Shown: piece by piece, positions 1 through 9,783 of the stretch
Layout: every line of letters begins with the position of its first letter
Position numbering within the stretch: position 1 is the first letter of the stretch
Assembly: GCA_039105265.1 (NCBI GenBank)
Contig: JAPFFF010000548.1
Coordinates: 1-20,164 of the forward strand
Direction: 5' to 3'
Source of the DNA: Tritrichomonas musculus
Taxonomy: Eukaryota; Parabasalia; Tritrichomonadida; Tritrichomonadidae
DNA length: 20,164 nucleotides
Translations under genes and position numbers: made by a program
The notes under the pieces: generated by a model
Database searches by the model: none
What the model was told of the DNA's origin: nothing
The model's input: only the letters and a program-made list of their open reading frames with translations

Positions 1-131
1 AAACGATTTCGAAATTAAGTAAAATCAGTAAAAATTAAAGCTTAATCTCAATTATTCCTATTCAAACGTTTCTCACAAGTGAACAGAGTTAAATAAAACA
101 CAAATCTCAAACACTTTTGTAAGATAATTAT
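1..131 (+). repeat. Alpha-class satellite monomer (reference unit)
   Basis: This is the first full unit and the reference for numbering. Diagnostic states are CAGT at 26-29, A33, a HindIII-type AAGCTT at 38-43, CAATTATTCC at 49-58, G79, C101 and usually T131. It carries two perfect palindromes, ATTTCGAAAT at 6-15 and AAACGTTT at 64-71, and three CpGs at 4, 10 and 67. A-tracts at 12-14, 21-24 and 30-34 lie about 9-10 bp apart, as expected for slightly curved DNA. Alpha units dominate 4675-6770, 10701-12665 and 17120-17512, often in runs of three or four. A T101 version occurs at 5723 and 11749. Confidence 0.95.
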
Positions 132-1047
132 AAACGATTTCGAAATTAAGTAAAATCAATAAAGATTAAATCGCAATATCAATTATTCTTATTCAAACGT
201 TCTCACAAGTGAACAGAGTTAAATAAAACATAAATCTCAAACACTTTTGTAAGATAATTATAAACGATTTCGAAATTAAGTAAAATCAGTAAAAAATTAA
301 AGCTTAATCTCAATTATTCCTATTCAAACGTTTCTCACAAGTGAACAGAGTTAAATAAAACACAAATCTCAAACACTTTTGTAAGATAATTATAAACGAT
401 TTCGAAATTAAGTAAAATCAATAAAAATTAAAGCTTAATCTCAGTTATTCTTATTCAAACGTTTCTCACAAATGAACAGAGTTAAATAAAACACAAATCT
501 CAAACACTTTTGTAAGATAATTATAAACGATTTCGAAATTAAGTAAAATCAATAAAAATTAAAGCTTAATCTCAGTTATTCTTATTCAAACGTTTCTCAC
601 AAATGAACAGAGTTAAATAAAACACAAATCTCAAACACTTTTGTAAGATAATTAAAAACGATTTCGAAATTAAGTAAAATCAGTAAAAATTAAAGCTTAA
701 TCTCAGTTATTCTTATTCAAACGTTTCTCACAAGTGAACAGAGTTAAATAAAACACAAATCTCAAACACTTTTGTAAGATAATTAAAAACGATTTCGAAA
801 TTAAGTAAAATCAATAAAGATTAAATCGCAATATCAATTATTCTTATTCAAACGTTTCTCACAAGTGAACAGAGTTAAATAAACACAAATCTCAAACACT
901 TTTGTAAGATAATTATAAACGATTTCGAAATTAAGTAAAATCAGTAAAAATTAAAGCTTAATCTCAGTTATTCTTATTCAAACGTTTCTCACAAATGAAC
1001 AGAGTTAAATAAAACACAAATCTCAAACACTTTTGTAAGATAATTAA
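1..1047 (+). repeat. Tail of a preceding higher-order copy (8 monomers)
   Basis: The order is alpha, beta-T101, alpha, gamma, gamma, gamma-G79, beta, gamma. The gamma, gamma-G79, beta trio also occurs at 2227-2618, 3889-4281 and 15286-15678, so this piece is made of standard modules. However, it does not match the alpha-rich block that precedes M1 in the later copies. Three of the six single-base indels in the window are here, near 210 (one T lost), 291 (one A gained) and 881 (one A lost). Confidence 0.75.
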
Positions 1048-1178
1048 AAACGATTTCGAAATTAAGTAAAATCAGTAAAAATTAAAGCTTAATCTCAGTT
1101 ATTCTTATTCTAACATTTCTCACAAATGAACAGAGTTAAATAAAACACAAATCTCAAACACTTTTGTAAGATAATTAA
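1048..1178 (+). repeat. Marker monomer M1, left variant
   Basis: This unit has A64T and G68A, reading CTAACATTT at 63-71. The changes destroy the AAACGTTT palindrome and its CpG. Unlike the other three M1 units it is gamma-like at 51 (CAGTTATTCT) and keeps T61. It is followed by two beta units and a hybrid, where the others are followed by one beta and a hybrid. It marks the start of the leftmost higher-order copy and looks like a diverged or partly converted M1. Confidence 0.85.
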
Positions 1179-1309
1179 AAACGATTTCGAAATTAAGTAA
1201 AATCAATAAAGATTAAATCGCAATATCAATTATTCTTATTCAAACGTTTCTCACAAGTGAACAGAGTTAAATAAAACACAAATCTCAAACACTTTTGTAA
1301 GATAATTAA
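1179..1309 (+). repeat. Beta-class satellite monomer (representative)
   Basis: Beta differs from alpha by CAAT for CAGT at 26-29, G33, and TCGCAATAT replacing GCTTAATCT at 40-48. This removes the HindIII-type site and adds a fourth CpG. It also has T58 and normally G79. Other plain copies start at 1310, 2489, 2619, 2749, 4151, 4282, 4413, 6902, 9784, 10439, 12797, 15548, 16596, 17513 and 18430. A T101 subclass starts at 132, 1703, 1965, 3627, 5199, 7295, 7557, 11225, 13190, 13452, 16989 (which also has A79), 18823 (which has C58) and 19085. Several changes shared as a block from 28 to 58 show that beta is a distinct lineage, not a set of independent mutations. Confidence 0.93.
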
Positions 1310-1440
1310 AAACGATTTCGAAATTAAGTAAAATCAATAAAGATTAAATCGCAATATCAATTATTCTTATTCAAACGTTTCTCACAAGTGAACAGAGTTA
1401 AATAAAACACAAATCTCAAACACTTTTGTAAGATAATTAA

Positions 1441-1571
1441 AAACGATTTCGAAATTAAGTAAAATCAGTAAAAATTAAATCGCAATATCAATTATTCCTA
1501 TTCAAACGTTTCTCACAAGTGAACAGAGTTAAATAAAACACAAATCTCAAACACTTTTGTAAGATAATTAT
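1441..1571 (+). repeat. Alpha/beta hybrid monomer (representative)
   Basis: This unit has the alpha left part (CAGT, A33), the beta centre TCGCAATAT at 40-48, and the alpha right part (C58, G79). The same hybrid starts at 2879, 4544, 7033, 10570, 12928, 16727 and 18561; the copy at 17644 has T58 instead. In nearly every case it directly follows one or more beta units and precedes alpha units. A beta segment shorter than 25 bp (between diagnostic sites 33 and 58) in an alpha frame looks like a conversion tract or a double crossover. The product was then copied with the higher-order repeat rather than remade each time. Confidence 0.9.
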
Positions 1572-1838
1572 AAACGATTTCGAAATTAAGTAAAATCAGT
1601 AAAAATTAAAGCTTAATCTCAATTATTCCTATTCAAACGTTTCTCACAAGTGAACAGAGTTAAATAAAACACAAATCTCAAACACTTTTGTAAGATAATT
1701 ATAAACGATTTCGAAATTAAGTAAAATCAATAAAGATTAAATCGCAATATCAATTATTCTTATTCAAACGTTTCTCACAAGTGAACAGAGTTAAATAAAA
1801 CATAAATCTCAAACACTTTTGTAAGATAATTATAAACG

Positions 1839-3500
1839 ATTTCGAAATTAAGTAAAATCAGTAAAAATTAAAGCTTAATCTCAATTATTCCTATTCAAAC
1901 GTTTCTCACAAGTGAACAGAGTTAAATAAAACACAAATCTCAAACACTTTTGTAAGATAATTAAAAACGATTTCGAAATTAAGTAAAATCAATAAAGATT
2001 AAATCGCAATATCAATTATTCTTATTCAAACGTTTCTCACAAGTGAACAGAGTTAAATAAAACATAAATCTCAAACACTTTTGTAAGATAATTATAAACG
2101 ATTTCGAAATTAAGTAAAATCAGTAAAAATTAAAGCTTAATCTCAATTATTCTTATTCAAACGTTTCTCACAAGTGAACAGAGTTAAATAAAACACAAAT
2201 CTCAAACACTTTTGTAAGATAATTATAAACGATTTCGAAATTAAGTAAAATCAATAAAAATTAAAGCTTAATCTCAGTTATTCTTATTCAAACGTTTCTC
2301 ACAAATGAACAGAGTTAAATAAAACACAAATCTCAAACACTTTTGTAAGATAATTAAAAACGATTTCGAAATTAAGTAAAATCAGTAAAAATTAAAGCTT
2401 AATCTCAGTTATTCTTATTCAAACGTTTCTCACAAGTGAACAGAGTTAAATAAAACACAAATCTCAAACACTTTTGTAAGATAATTAAAAACGATTTCGA
2501 AATTAAGTAAAATCAATAAAGATTAATCGCAATATCAATTATTCTTATTCAAACGTTTCTCACAAGTGAACAGAGTTAAATAAAACACAAATCTCAAACA
2601 CTTTTGTAAGATAATTAAAAACGATTTCGAAATTAAGTAAAATCAATAAAGATTAAATCGCAATATCAATTATTCTTATTCAAACGTTTCTCACAAGTGA
2701 ACAGAGTTAAATAAAACACAATCTCAAACACTTTTGTAAGATAATTAAAAACGATTTCGAAATTAAGTAAAATCAATAAAGATTAAATCGCAATATCAAT
2801 TATTCTTATTCAAACGTTTCTCACAAGTGAACAGAGTTAAATAAAACACAAATCTCAAACACTTTTGTAAGATAATTAAAACGATTTCGAAATTAAGTAA
2901 AATCAGTAAAAATTAAATCGCAATATCAATTATTCCTATTCAAACGTTTCTCACAAGTGAACAGAGTTAAATAAAACACAAATCTCAAACACTTTTGTAA
3001 GATAATTATAAACGATTTCGAAATTAAGTAAAATCAGTAAAAATTAAAGCTTAATCTCAATTATTCCTATTCAAACGTTTCTCACAAGTGAACAGAGTTA
3101 AATAAAACACAAATCTCAAACACTTTTGTAAGATAATTATAAACGATTTCGAAATTAAGTAAAATCAGTAAAAATTAAAGCTTAATCTCAATTATTCCTA
3201 TTCAAACGTTTCTCACAAGTGAACAGAGTTAAATAAAACACAAATCTCAAACACTTTTGTAAGATAATTATAAACGATTTCGAAATTAAGTAAAATCAGT
3301 AAAAATTAAAGCTTAATCTCAATTATTCCTATTCAAACGTTTCTCACAAGTGAACAGAGTTAAATAAAACACAAATCTCAAACACTTTTGTAAGATAATT
3401 AAAAACGATTTCGAAATTAAGTAAAATCAGTAAAAATTAAAGCTTAATCTCAATTATTCCTATTCAAACGTTTCTCACAAGTGAACAGAGTTAAATAAAA
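1839..3500 (+). repeat. 13-monomer tandem duplication, left copy
   Basis: This 1662-bp segment starts at monomer position 6 and ends at position 98. The unit order is alpha, beta-T101, delta, gamma, gamma-G79, three beta, hybrid, three alpha, alpha. The next segment (3501-5165) repeats the same order and the same junction bases at position 131. The two differ by three single A losses, all in this left copy, near 2525, 2720 and 2878. I compared diagnostic positions rather than aligning every base, but the match is close to complete. Confidence 0.88.
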
Positions 3501-3626
3501 ATTTCGAAATTAAGTAAAATCAGTAAAAATTAAAGCTTAATCTCAATTATTCCTATTCAAACGTTTCTCACAAGTGAACAGAGTTAAATAAAACACAAAT
3601 CTCAAACACTTTTGTAAGATAATTAA
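3403..3626 (+). repeat. Out-of-phase monomer join with 38-bp deletion
   Basis: Between 3403 and 3626 there are two alpha units with 224 bp instead of 262. TTAAATAAAA (position 98 of one unit) is joined directly at 3500/3501 to ATTTCGAAAT (position 6 of the next). The last 33 bp of one unit and the first 5 bp of the next are missing. It is the only break of monomer phase larger than one base in the window. No microhomology beyond A-richness is visible at the break, so end joining or replication slippage is more likely than homologous exchange. Confidence 0.95.
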
Positions 3627-5165
3627 AAACGATTTCGAAATTAAGTAAAATCAATAAAGATTAAATCGCAATATCAATTATTCTTATTCAAACGTTTCTC
3701 ACAAGTGAACAGAGTTAAATAAAACATAAATCTCAAACACTTTTGTAAGATAATTATAAACGATTTCGAAATTAAGTAAAATCAGTAAAAATTAAAGCTT
3801 AATCTCAATTATTCTTATTCAAACGTTTCTCACAAGTGAACAGAGTTAAATAAAACACAAATCTCAAACACTTTTGTAAGATAATTATAAACGATTTCGA
3901 AATTAAGTAAAATCAATAAAAATTAAAGCTTAATCTCAGTTATTCTTATTCAAACGTTTCTCACAAATGAACAGAGTTAAATAAAACACAAATCTCAAAC
4001 ACTTTTGTAAGATAATTAAAAACGATTTCGAAATTAAGTAAAATCAGTAAAAATTAAAGCTTAATCTCAGTTATTCTTATTCAAACGTTTCTCACAAGTG
4101 AACAGAGTTAAATAAAACACAAATCTCAAACACTTTTGTAAGATAATTAAAAACGATTTCGAAATTAAGTAAAATCAATAAAGATTAAATCGCAATATCA
4201 ATTATTCTTATTCAAACGTTTCTCACAAGTGAACAGAGTTAAATAAAACACAAATCTCAAACACTTTTGTAAGATAATTAAAAACGATTTCGAAATTAAG
4301 TAAAATCAATAAAGATTAAATCGCAATATCAATTATTCTTATTCAAACGTTTCTCACAAGTGAACAGAGTTAAATAAAACACAAATCTCAAACACTTTTG
4401 TAAGATAATTAAAAACGATTTCGAAATTAAGTAAAATCAATAAAGATTAAATCGCAATATCAATTATTCTTATTCAAACGTTTCTCACAAGTGAACAGAG
4501 TTAAATAAAACACAAATCTCAAACACTTTTGTAAGATAATTAAAAACGATTTCGAAATTAAGTAAAATCAGTAAAAATTAAATCGCAATATCAATTATTC
4601 CTATTCAAACGTTTCTCACAAGTGAACAGAGTTAAATAAAACACAAATCTCAAACACTTTTGTAAGATAATTATAAACGATTTCGAAATTAAGTAAAATC
4701 AGTAAAAATTAAAGCTTAATCTCAATTATTCCTATTCAAACGTTTCTCACAAGTGAACAGAGTTAAATAAAACACAAATCTCAAACACTTTTGTAAGATA
4801 ATTATAAACGATTTCGAAATTAAGTAAAATCAGTAAAAATTAAAGCTTAATCTCAATTATTCCTATTCAAACGTTTCTCACAAGTGAACAGAGTTAAATA
4901 AAACACAAATCTCAAACACTTTTGTAAGATAATTATAAACGATTTCGAAATTAAGTAAAATCAGTAAAAATTAAAGCTTAATCTCAATTATTCCTATTCA
5001 AACGTTTCTCACAAGTGAACAGAGTTAAATAAAACACAAATCTCAAACACTTTTGTAAGATAATTAAAAACGATTTCGAAATTAAGTAAAATCAGTAAAA
5101 ATTAAAGCTTAATCTCAATTATTCCTATTCAAACGTTTCTCACAAGTGAACAGAGTTAAATAAAA
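3501..5165 (+). repeat. 13-monomer tandem duplication, right copy
   Basis: This 1665-bp segment is the right partner of 1839-3500, beginning at ATTTCG (position 6) directly after the join. It has no single-base indels. It continues without a break into a beta-T101 unit at 5199, which is how the unduplicated block would continue. That direction of continuity fits a simple tandem duplication created by an out-of-phase exchange. Confidence 0.88.
3758..3888 (+). repeat. Delta monomer: alpha with T58 (representative)
   Basis: This unit matches alpha except for T58 (CAATTATTCT at 49-58). G79 copies start at 2096, 3758, 7688, 13583 and 19216, each directly after a beta-T101 unit, so delta closes the fixed block of each higher-order copy. 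A79 copies start at 5854, 10177 and 11880, inside or beside alpha-rich runs. Delta combines the alpha state at 51 with the beta/gamma state at 58, so it may be a recombinant of the two. Confidence 0.85.
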
Positions 5166-6770
5166 CACAAATCTCAAACACTTTTGTAAGATAATTATAA
5201 ACGATTTCGAAATTAAGTAAAATCAATAAAGATTAAATCGCAATATCAATTATTCTTATTCAAACGTTTCTCACAAGTGAACAGAGTTAAATAAAACATA
5301 AATCTCAAACACTTTTGTAAGATAATTATAAACGATTTCGAAATTAAGTAAAATCAGTAAAAATTAAAGCTTAATCTCAATTATTCCTATTCAAACGTTT
5401 CTCACAAGTGAACAGAGTTAAATAAAACACAAATCTCAAACACTTTTGTAAGATAATTATAAACGATTTCGAAATTAAGTAAAATCAGTAAAAATTAAAG
5501 CTTAATCTCAATTATTCCTATTCAAACGTTTCTCACAAGTGAACAGAGTTAAATAAAACACAAATCTCAAACACTTTTGTAAGATAATTATAAACGATTT
5601 CGAAATTAAGTAAAATCAGTAAAAATTAAAGCTTAATCTCAATTATTCCTATTCAAACGTTTCTCACAAGTGAACAGAGTTAAATAAAACACAAATCTCA
5701 AACACTTTTGTAAGATAATTATAAACGATTTCGAAATTAAGTAAAATCAGTAAAAATTAAAGCTTAATCTCAATTATTCCTATTCAAACGTTTCTCACAA
5801 GTGAACAGAGTTAAATAAAACATAAATCTCAAACACTTTTGTAAGATAATTATAAACGATTTCGAAATTAAGTAAAATCAGTAAAAATTAAAGCTTAATC
5901 TCAATTATTCTTATTCAAACGTTTCTCACAAATGAACAGAGTTAAATAAAACACAAATCTCAAACACTTTTGTAAGATAATTATAAACGATTTCGAAATT
6001 AAGTAAAATCAGTAAAAATTAAAGCTTAATCTCAGTTATTCTTATTCAAACGTTTCTCACAAATGAACAGAGTTAAATAAAACATAAATCTCAAACACTT
6101 TTGTAAGATAATTATAAACGATTTCGAAATTAAGTAAAATCAGTAAAAATTAAAGCTTAATCTCAATTATTCCTATTCAAACGTTTCTCACAAGTGAACA
6201 GAGTTAAATAAAACACAAATCTCAAACACTTTTGTAAGATAATTATAAACGATTTCGAAATTAAGTAAAATCAGTAAAAATTAAAGCTTAATCTCAATTA
6301 TTCCTATTCAAACGTTTCTCACAAGTGAACAGAGTTAAATAAAACACAAATCTCAAACACTTTTGTAAGATAATTATAAACGATTTCGAAATTAAGTAAA
6401 ATCAGTAAAAATTAAAGCTTAATCTCAATTATTCCTATTCAAACGTTTCTCACAAGTGAACAGAGTTAAATAAAACACAAATCTCAAACACTTTTGTAAG
6501 ATAATTATAAACGATTTCGAAATTAAGTAAAATCAGTAAAAATTAAAGCTTAATCTCAGTTATTCTTATTCAAACGTTTCTCACAAATGAACAGAGTTAA
6601 ATAAAACACAAATCTCAAACACTTTTGTAAGATAATTATAAACGATTTCGAAATTAAGTAAAATCAGTAAAAATTAAAGCTTAATCTCAATTATTCCTAT
6701 TCAAACGTTTCTCACAAGTGAACAGAGTTAAATAAAACACAAATCTCAAACACTTTTGTAAGATAATTAA

Positions 6771-6901
6771 AAACGATTTCGAAATTAAGTAAAATCAGTA
6801 AAAATTAAAGCTTAATCTCAATTATTCTTAATCTAACATTTCTCACAAATGAACAGAGTTAAATAAAACACAAATCTCAAACACTTTTGTAAGATAATTA
6901 A
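6771..6901 (+). repeat. Marker monomer M1, copy 2
   Basis: Substitutions T61A, A64T and G68A give CTTAATCTAACATTT at 57-71, on an alpha-like left part with T58 and A79. The AAACGTTT dyad and its CpG are lost. The same full combination recurs only at 12666 and 18299, exactly 5895 bp (45 units) and then 5633 bp (43 units) further on. This makes it the clearest landmark of the higher-order repeat. Confidence 0.92.
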
Positions 6902-7032
6902 AAACGATTTCGAAATTAAGTAAAATCAATAAAGATTAAATCGCAATATCAATTATTCTTATTCAAACGTTTCTCACAAGTGAACAGAGTTAAATAAAAC
7001 ACAAATCTCAAACACTTTTGTAAGATAATTAA

Positions 7033-7818
7033 AAACGATTTCGAAATTAAGTAAAATCAGTAAAAATTAAATCGCAATATCAATTATTCCTATTCAAACG
7101 TTTCTCACAAGTGAACAGAGTTAAATAAAACACAAATCTCAAACACTTTTGTAAGATAATTATAAACGATTTCGAAATTAAGTAAAATCAGTAAAAATTA
7201 AAGCTTAATCTCAATTATTCCTATTCAAACGTTTCTCACAAGTGAACAGAGTTAAATAAAACACAAATCTCAAACACTTTTGTAAGATAATTATAAACGA
7301 TTTCGAAATTAAGTAAAATCAATAAAGATTAAATCGCAATATCAATTATTCTTATTCAAACGTTTCTCACAAGTGAACAGAGTTAAATAAAACATAAATC
7401 TCAAACACTTTTGTAAGATAATTATAAACGATTTCGAAATTAAGTAAAATCAGTAAAAATTAAAGCTTAATCTCAATTATTCCTATTCAAACGTTTCTCA
7501 CAAGTGAACAGAGTTAAATAAAACACAAATCTCAAACACTTTTGTAAGATAATTAAAAACGATTTCGAAATTAAGTAAAATCAATAAAGATTAAATCGCA
7601 ATATCAATTATTCTTATTCAAACGTTTCTCACAAGTGAACAGAGTTAAATAAAACATAAATCTCAAACACTTTTGTAAGATAATTATAAACGATTTCGAA
7701 ATTAAGTAAAATCAGTAAAAATTAAAGCTTAATCTCAATTATTCTTATTCAAACGTTTCTCACAAGTGAACAGAGTTAAATAAAACACAAATCTCAAACA
7801 CTTTTGTAAGATAATTAT
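7033..7818 (+). repeat. Six-unit conserved core of the higher-order repeat
   Basis: The order hybrid, alpha, beta-T101, alpha, beta-T101, delta is the most stable module. It occurs at 1441-2226, 7033-7818, 12928-13713 and 18561-19346. The second half recurs after the join at 3501-3888. Spacings between full cores are 5592, 5895 and 5633 bp; the last two are exact multiples of 131. Apart from C58 in the beta-T101 unit at 18823, the diagnostic states match in the three right-hand copies. Confidence 0.88.
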
Positions 7819-8735
7819 AAACGATTTCGAAATTAAGTAAAATCAGTAAAAATTAAAGCTTAATCTCAATTATTCCTATTCAAACGTTTCTCACAAGTGA
7901 ACAGAGTTAAATAAAACACAAATCTCAAACACTTTTGTAAGATAATTAAAAACGATTTCGAAATTAAGTAAAATCAGTAAAAATTAAAGCTTAATCTCAG
8001 TTATTCTTATTCAAACGTTTCTCACAAATGAACAGAGTTAAATAAAACACAAATCTCAAACACTTTTGTAAGATAATTAAAAACGATTTCGAAATTAAGT
8101 AAAATCAGTAAAAATTAAAGCTTAATCTCAGTTATTCTTATTCAAACGTTTCTCACAAATGAACAGAGTTAAATAAAACACAAATCTCAAACACTTTTGT
8201 AAGATAATTATAAACGATTTCGAAATTAAGTAAAATCAATAAAAATTAAAGCTTAATCTCAGTTATTCTTATTCAAACGTTTCTCACAAATGAACAGAGT
8301 TAAATAAAACACAAATCTCAAACACTTTTGTAAGATAATTAAAAACGATTTCGAAATTAAGTAAAATCAGTAAAAATTAAAGCTTAATCTCAGTTATTCT
8401 TATTCAAACGTTTCTCACAAATGAACAGAGTTAAATAAAACACAAATCTCAAACACTTTTGTAAGATAATTGAAAACGATTTCGAAATTAAGTAAAATCA
8501 ATAAAAATTAAAGCTTAATCTCAGTTATTCTTATTCAAACGTTTCTCACAAGTGAACAGAGTTAAATAAAACACAAATCTCAAACACTTTTGTAAGATAA
8601 TTGAAAACGATTTCGAAATTAAGTAAAATCAATAAAAATTAAAGCTTAATCTCAGTTATTCTTATTCAAACGTTTCTCACAAATGAACAGAGTTAAATAA
8701 AACACAAATCTCAAACACTTTTGTAAGATAATTAA

Positions 8736-8866
8736 AAACGATTTCGAAATTAAGTAAAATTAGTAAAGATTAAAGCGCAATATCAATTATTCTTATTCAA
8801 ACGTTTCTCACAAATGAACAGAGTTAAATAAAACACAAATCTCAAACACTTTTGTAAGATAATTAT
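8736..8866 (+). repeat. Marker monomer M2, copy 1
   Basis: C26T gives AAAATTAGT at 21-29, combined with G33 and the G40 beta-like centre (AAAGCGCAAT), T58 and A79. It follows two units that are preceded by TTGA instead of TTAA/TTAT at the unit junction (G at 8472 and 8603). This pair-plus-M2 pattern recurs at 14760-15154, with one G-linked unit left in the last copy, and lies inside the gamma-rich block. Confidence 0.9.
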
Positions 8867-9652
8867 AAACGATTTCGAAATTAAGTAAAATCAGTAAAAA
8901 TTAAAGCTTAATCTCAGTTATTCTTATTCAAACGTTTCTCACAAATGAACAGAGTTAAATAAAACACAAATCTCAAACACTTTTGTAAGATAATTATAAA
9001 CGATTTCGAAATTAAGTAAAATCAATAAAAATTAAAGCTTAATCTCAGTTATTCTTATTCAAACGTTTCTCACAAATGAACAGAGTTAAATAAAACACAA
9101 ATCTCAAACACTTTTGTAAGATAATTAAAAACGATTTCGAAATTAAGTAAAATCAATAAAAATTAAAGCTTAATCTCAGTTATTCTTATTCAAACGTTTC
9201 TCACAAATGAACAGAGTTAAATAAAACACAAATCTCAAACACTTTTGTAAGATAATTAAAAACGATTTCGAAATTAAGTAAAATCAATAAAAATTAAAGC
9301 TTAATCTCAGTTATTCTTATTCAAACGTTTCTCACAAGTGAACAGAGTTAAATAAAACACAAATCTCAAACACTTTTGTAAGATAATTAAAAACGATTTC
9401 GAAATTAAGTAAAATCAATAAAAATTAAAGCTTAATCTCAGTTATTCTTATTCAAACGTTTCTCACAAATGAACAGAGTTAAATAAAACACAAATCTCAA
9501 ACACTTTTGTAAGATAATTATAAACGATTTCGAAATTAAGTAAAATCAGTAAAAATTAAAGCTTAATCTCAGTTATTCTTATTCAAACGTTTCTCACAAA
9601 TGAACAGAGTTAAATAAAACACAAATCTCAAACACTTTTGTAAGATAATTAT

Positions 9653-9783
9653 AAACGATTTCGAAATTAAGTAAAATCAATAAAGATTAAAGCGCAATAT
9701 CAATTATTCTTATTCAAACGTTTCTCACAAGTGAACAGAGTTAAATAAAACACAAATCTCAAACACTTTTGTAAGATAATTAA
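9653..9783 (+). repeat. Beta monomer with G40 (AAAGCGCAAT form)
   Basis: This unit is beta at 28, 33, 42-43, 47 and 58 but has G40, so its centre reads AAAGCGCAAT instead of AAATCGCAAT. Copies start at 9653, 10308 and 16465. The M2 marker units at 8736 and 15024 share the G40 centre. The G40 state is intermediate between the alpha/gamma centre and the usual beta centre. It could be the older form of beta or a back-conversion at that one position. In all three plain cases the next unit is an ordinary beta. Confidence 0.85.

Larger units (their letters stand above)
1048..6770 (+). repeat. Higher-order copy I (44 monomers, rearranged)
   Basis: It is 5723 bp from M1 to M1. The order is M1 variant, two beta, hybrid, alpha, beta-T101; then a 13-unit block present twice; then beta-T101, three alpha, alpha-T101, delta-A79, gamma-T101, three alpha, gamma, alpha. 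Its length resembles the other copies only by chance: without the internal duplication it would have 31 units. The long gamma block with M2 seen in copies II and III is reduced to a gamma pair per duplicated block. Five single-unit or single-base anomalies (three lost bases, the 38-bp gap and the M1 variant) also lie here. Confidence 0.85.

Noticed and set aside
6-25. Possible CENP-B box, from the TTCG in ATTTCGAAAT
   Set aside because: The box needs TTCG followed at fixed spacing by an A and CGGG. No unit on either strand has CGGG, so only the TTCG core matches, which is trivial.
64-71. AAACGTTT as a promoter or operator site
   Set aside because: A palindrome present in almost every satellite unit with no gene nearby gives no support for gene regulation. 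It is mentioned only as a structural feature.
475-492. Short reading frame starting at the ATG in CAAATGAACAGAG of gamma units
   Set aside because: It ends after five codons at TAA in every gamma unit. Unit length not divisible by three and multiple stops in all frames rule out a repeat-encoded protein.
1048-6770. Treating copy I as a normal 44-unit HOR because its length is similar
   Set aside because: The similarity is accidental. It contains a 13-unit duplication and lacks most of the gamma block, so its true block order differs from copies II and III.
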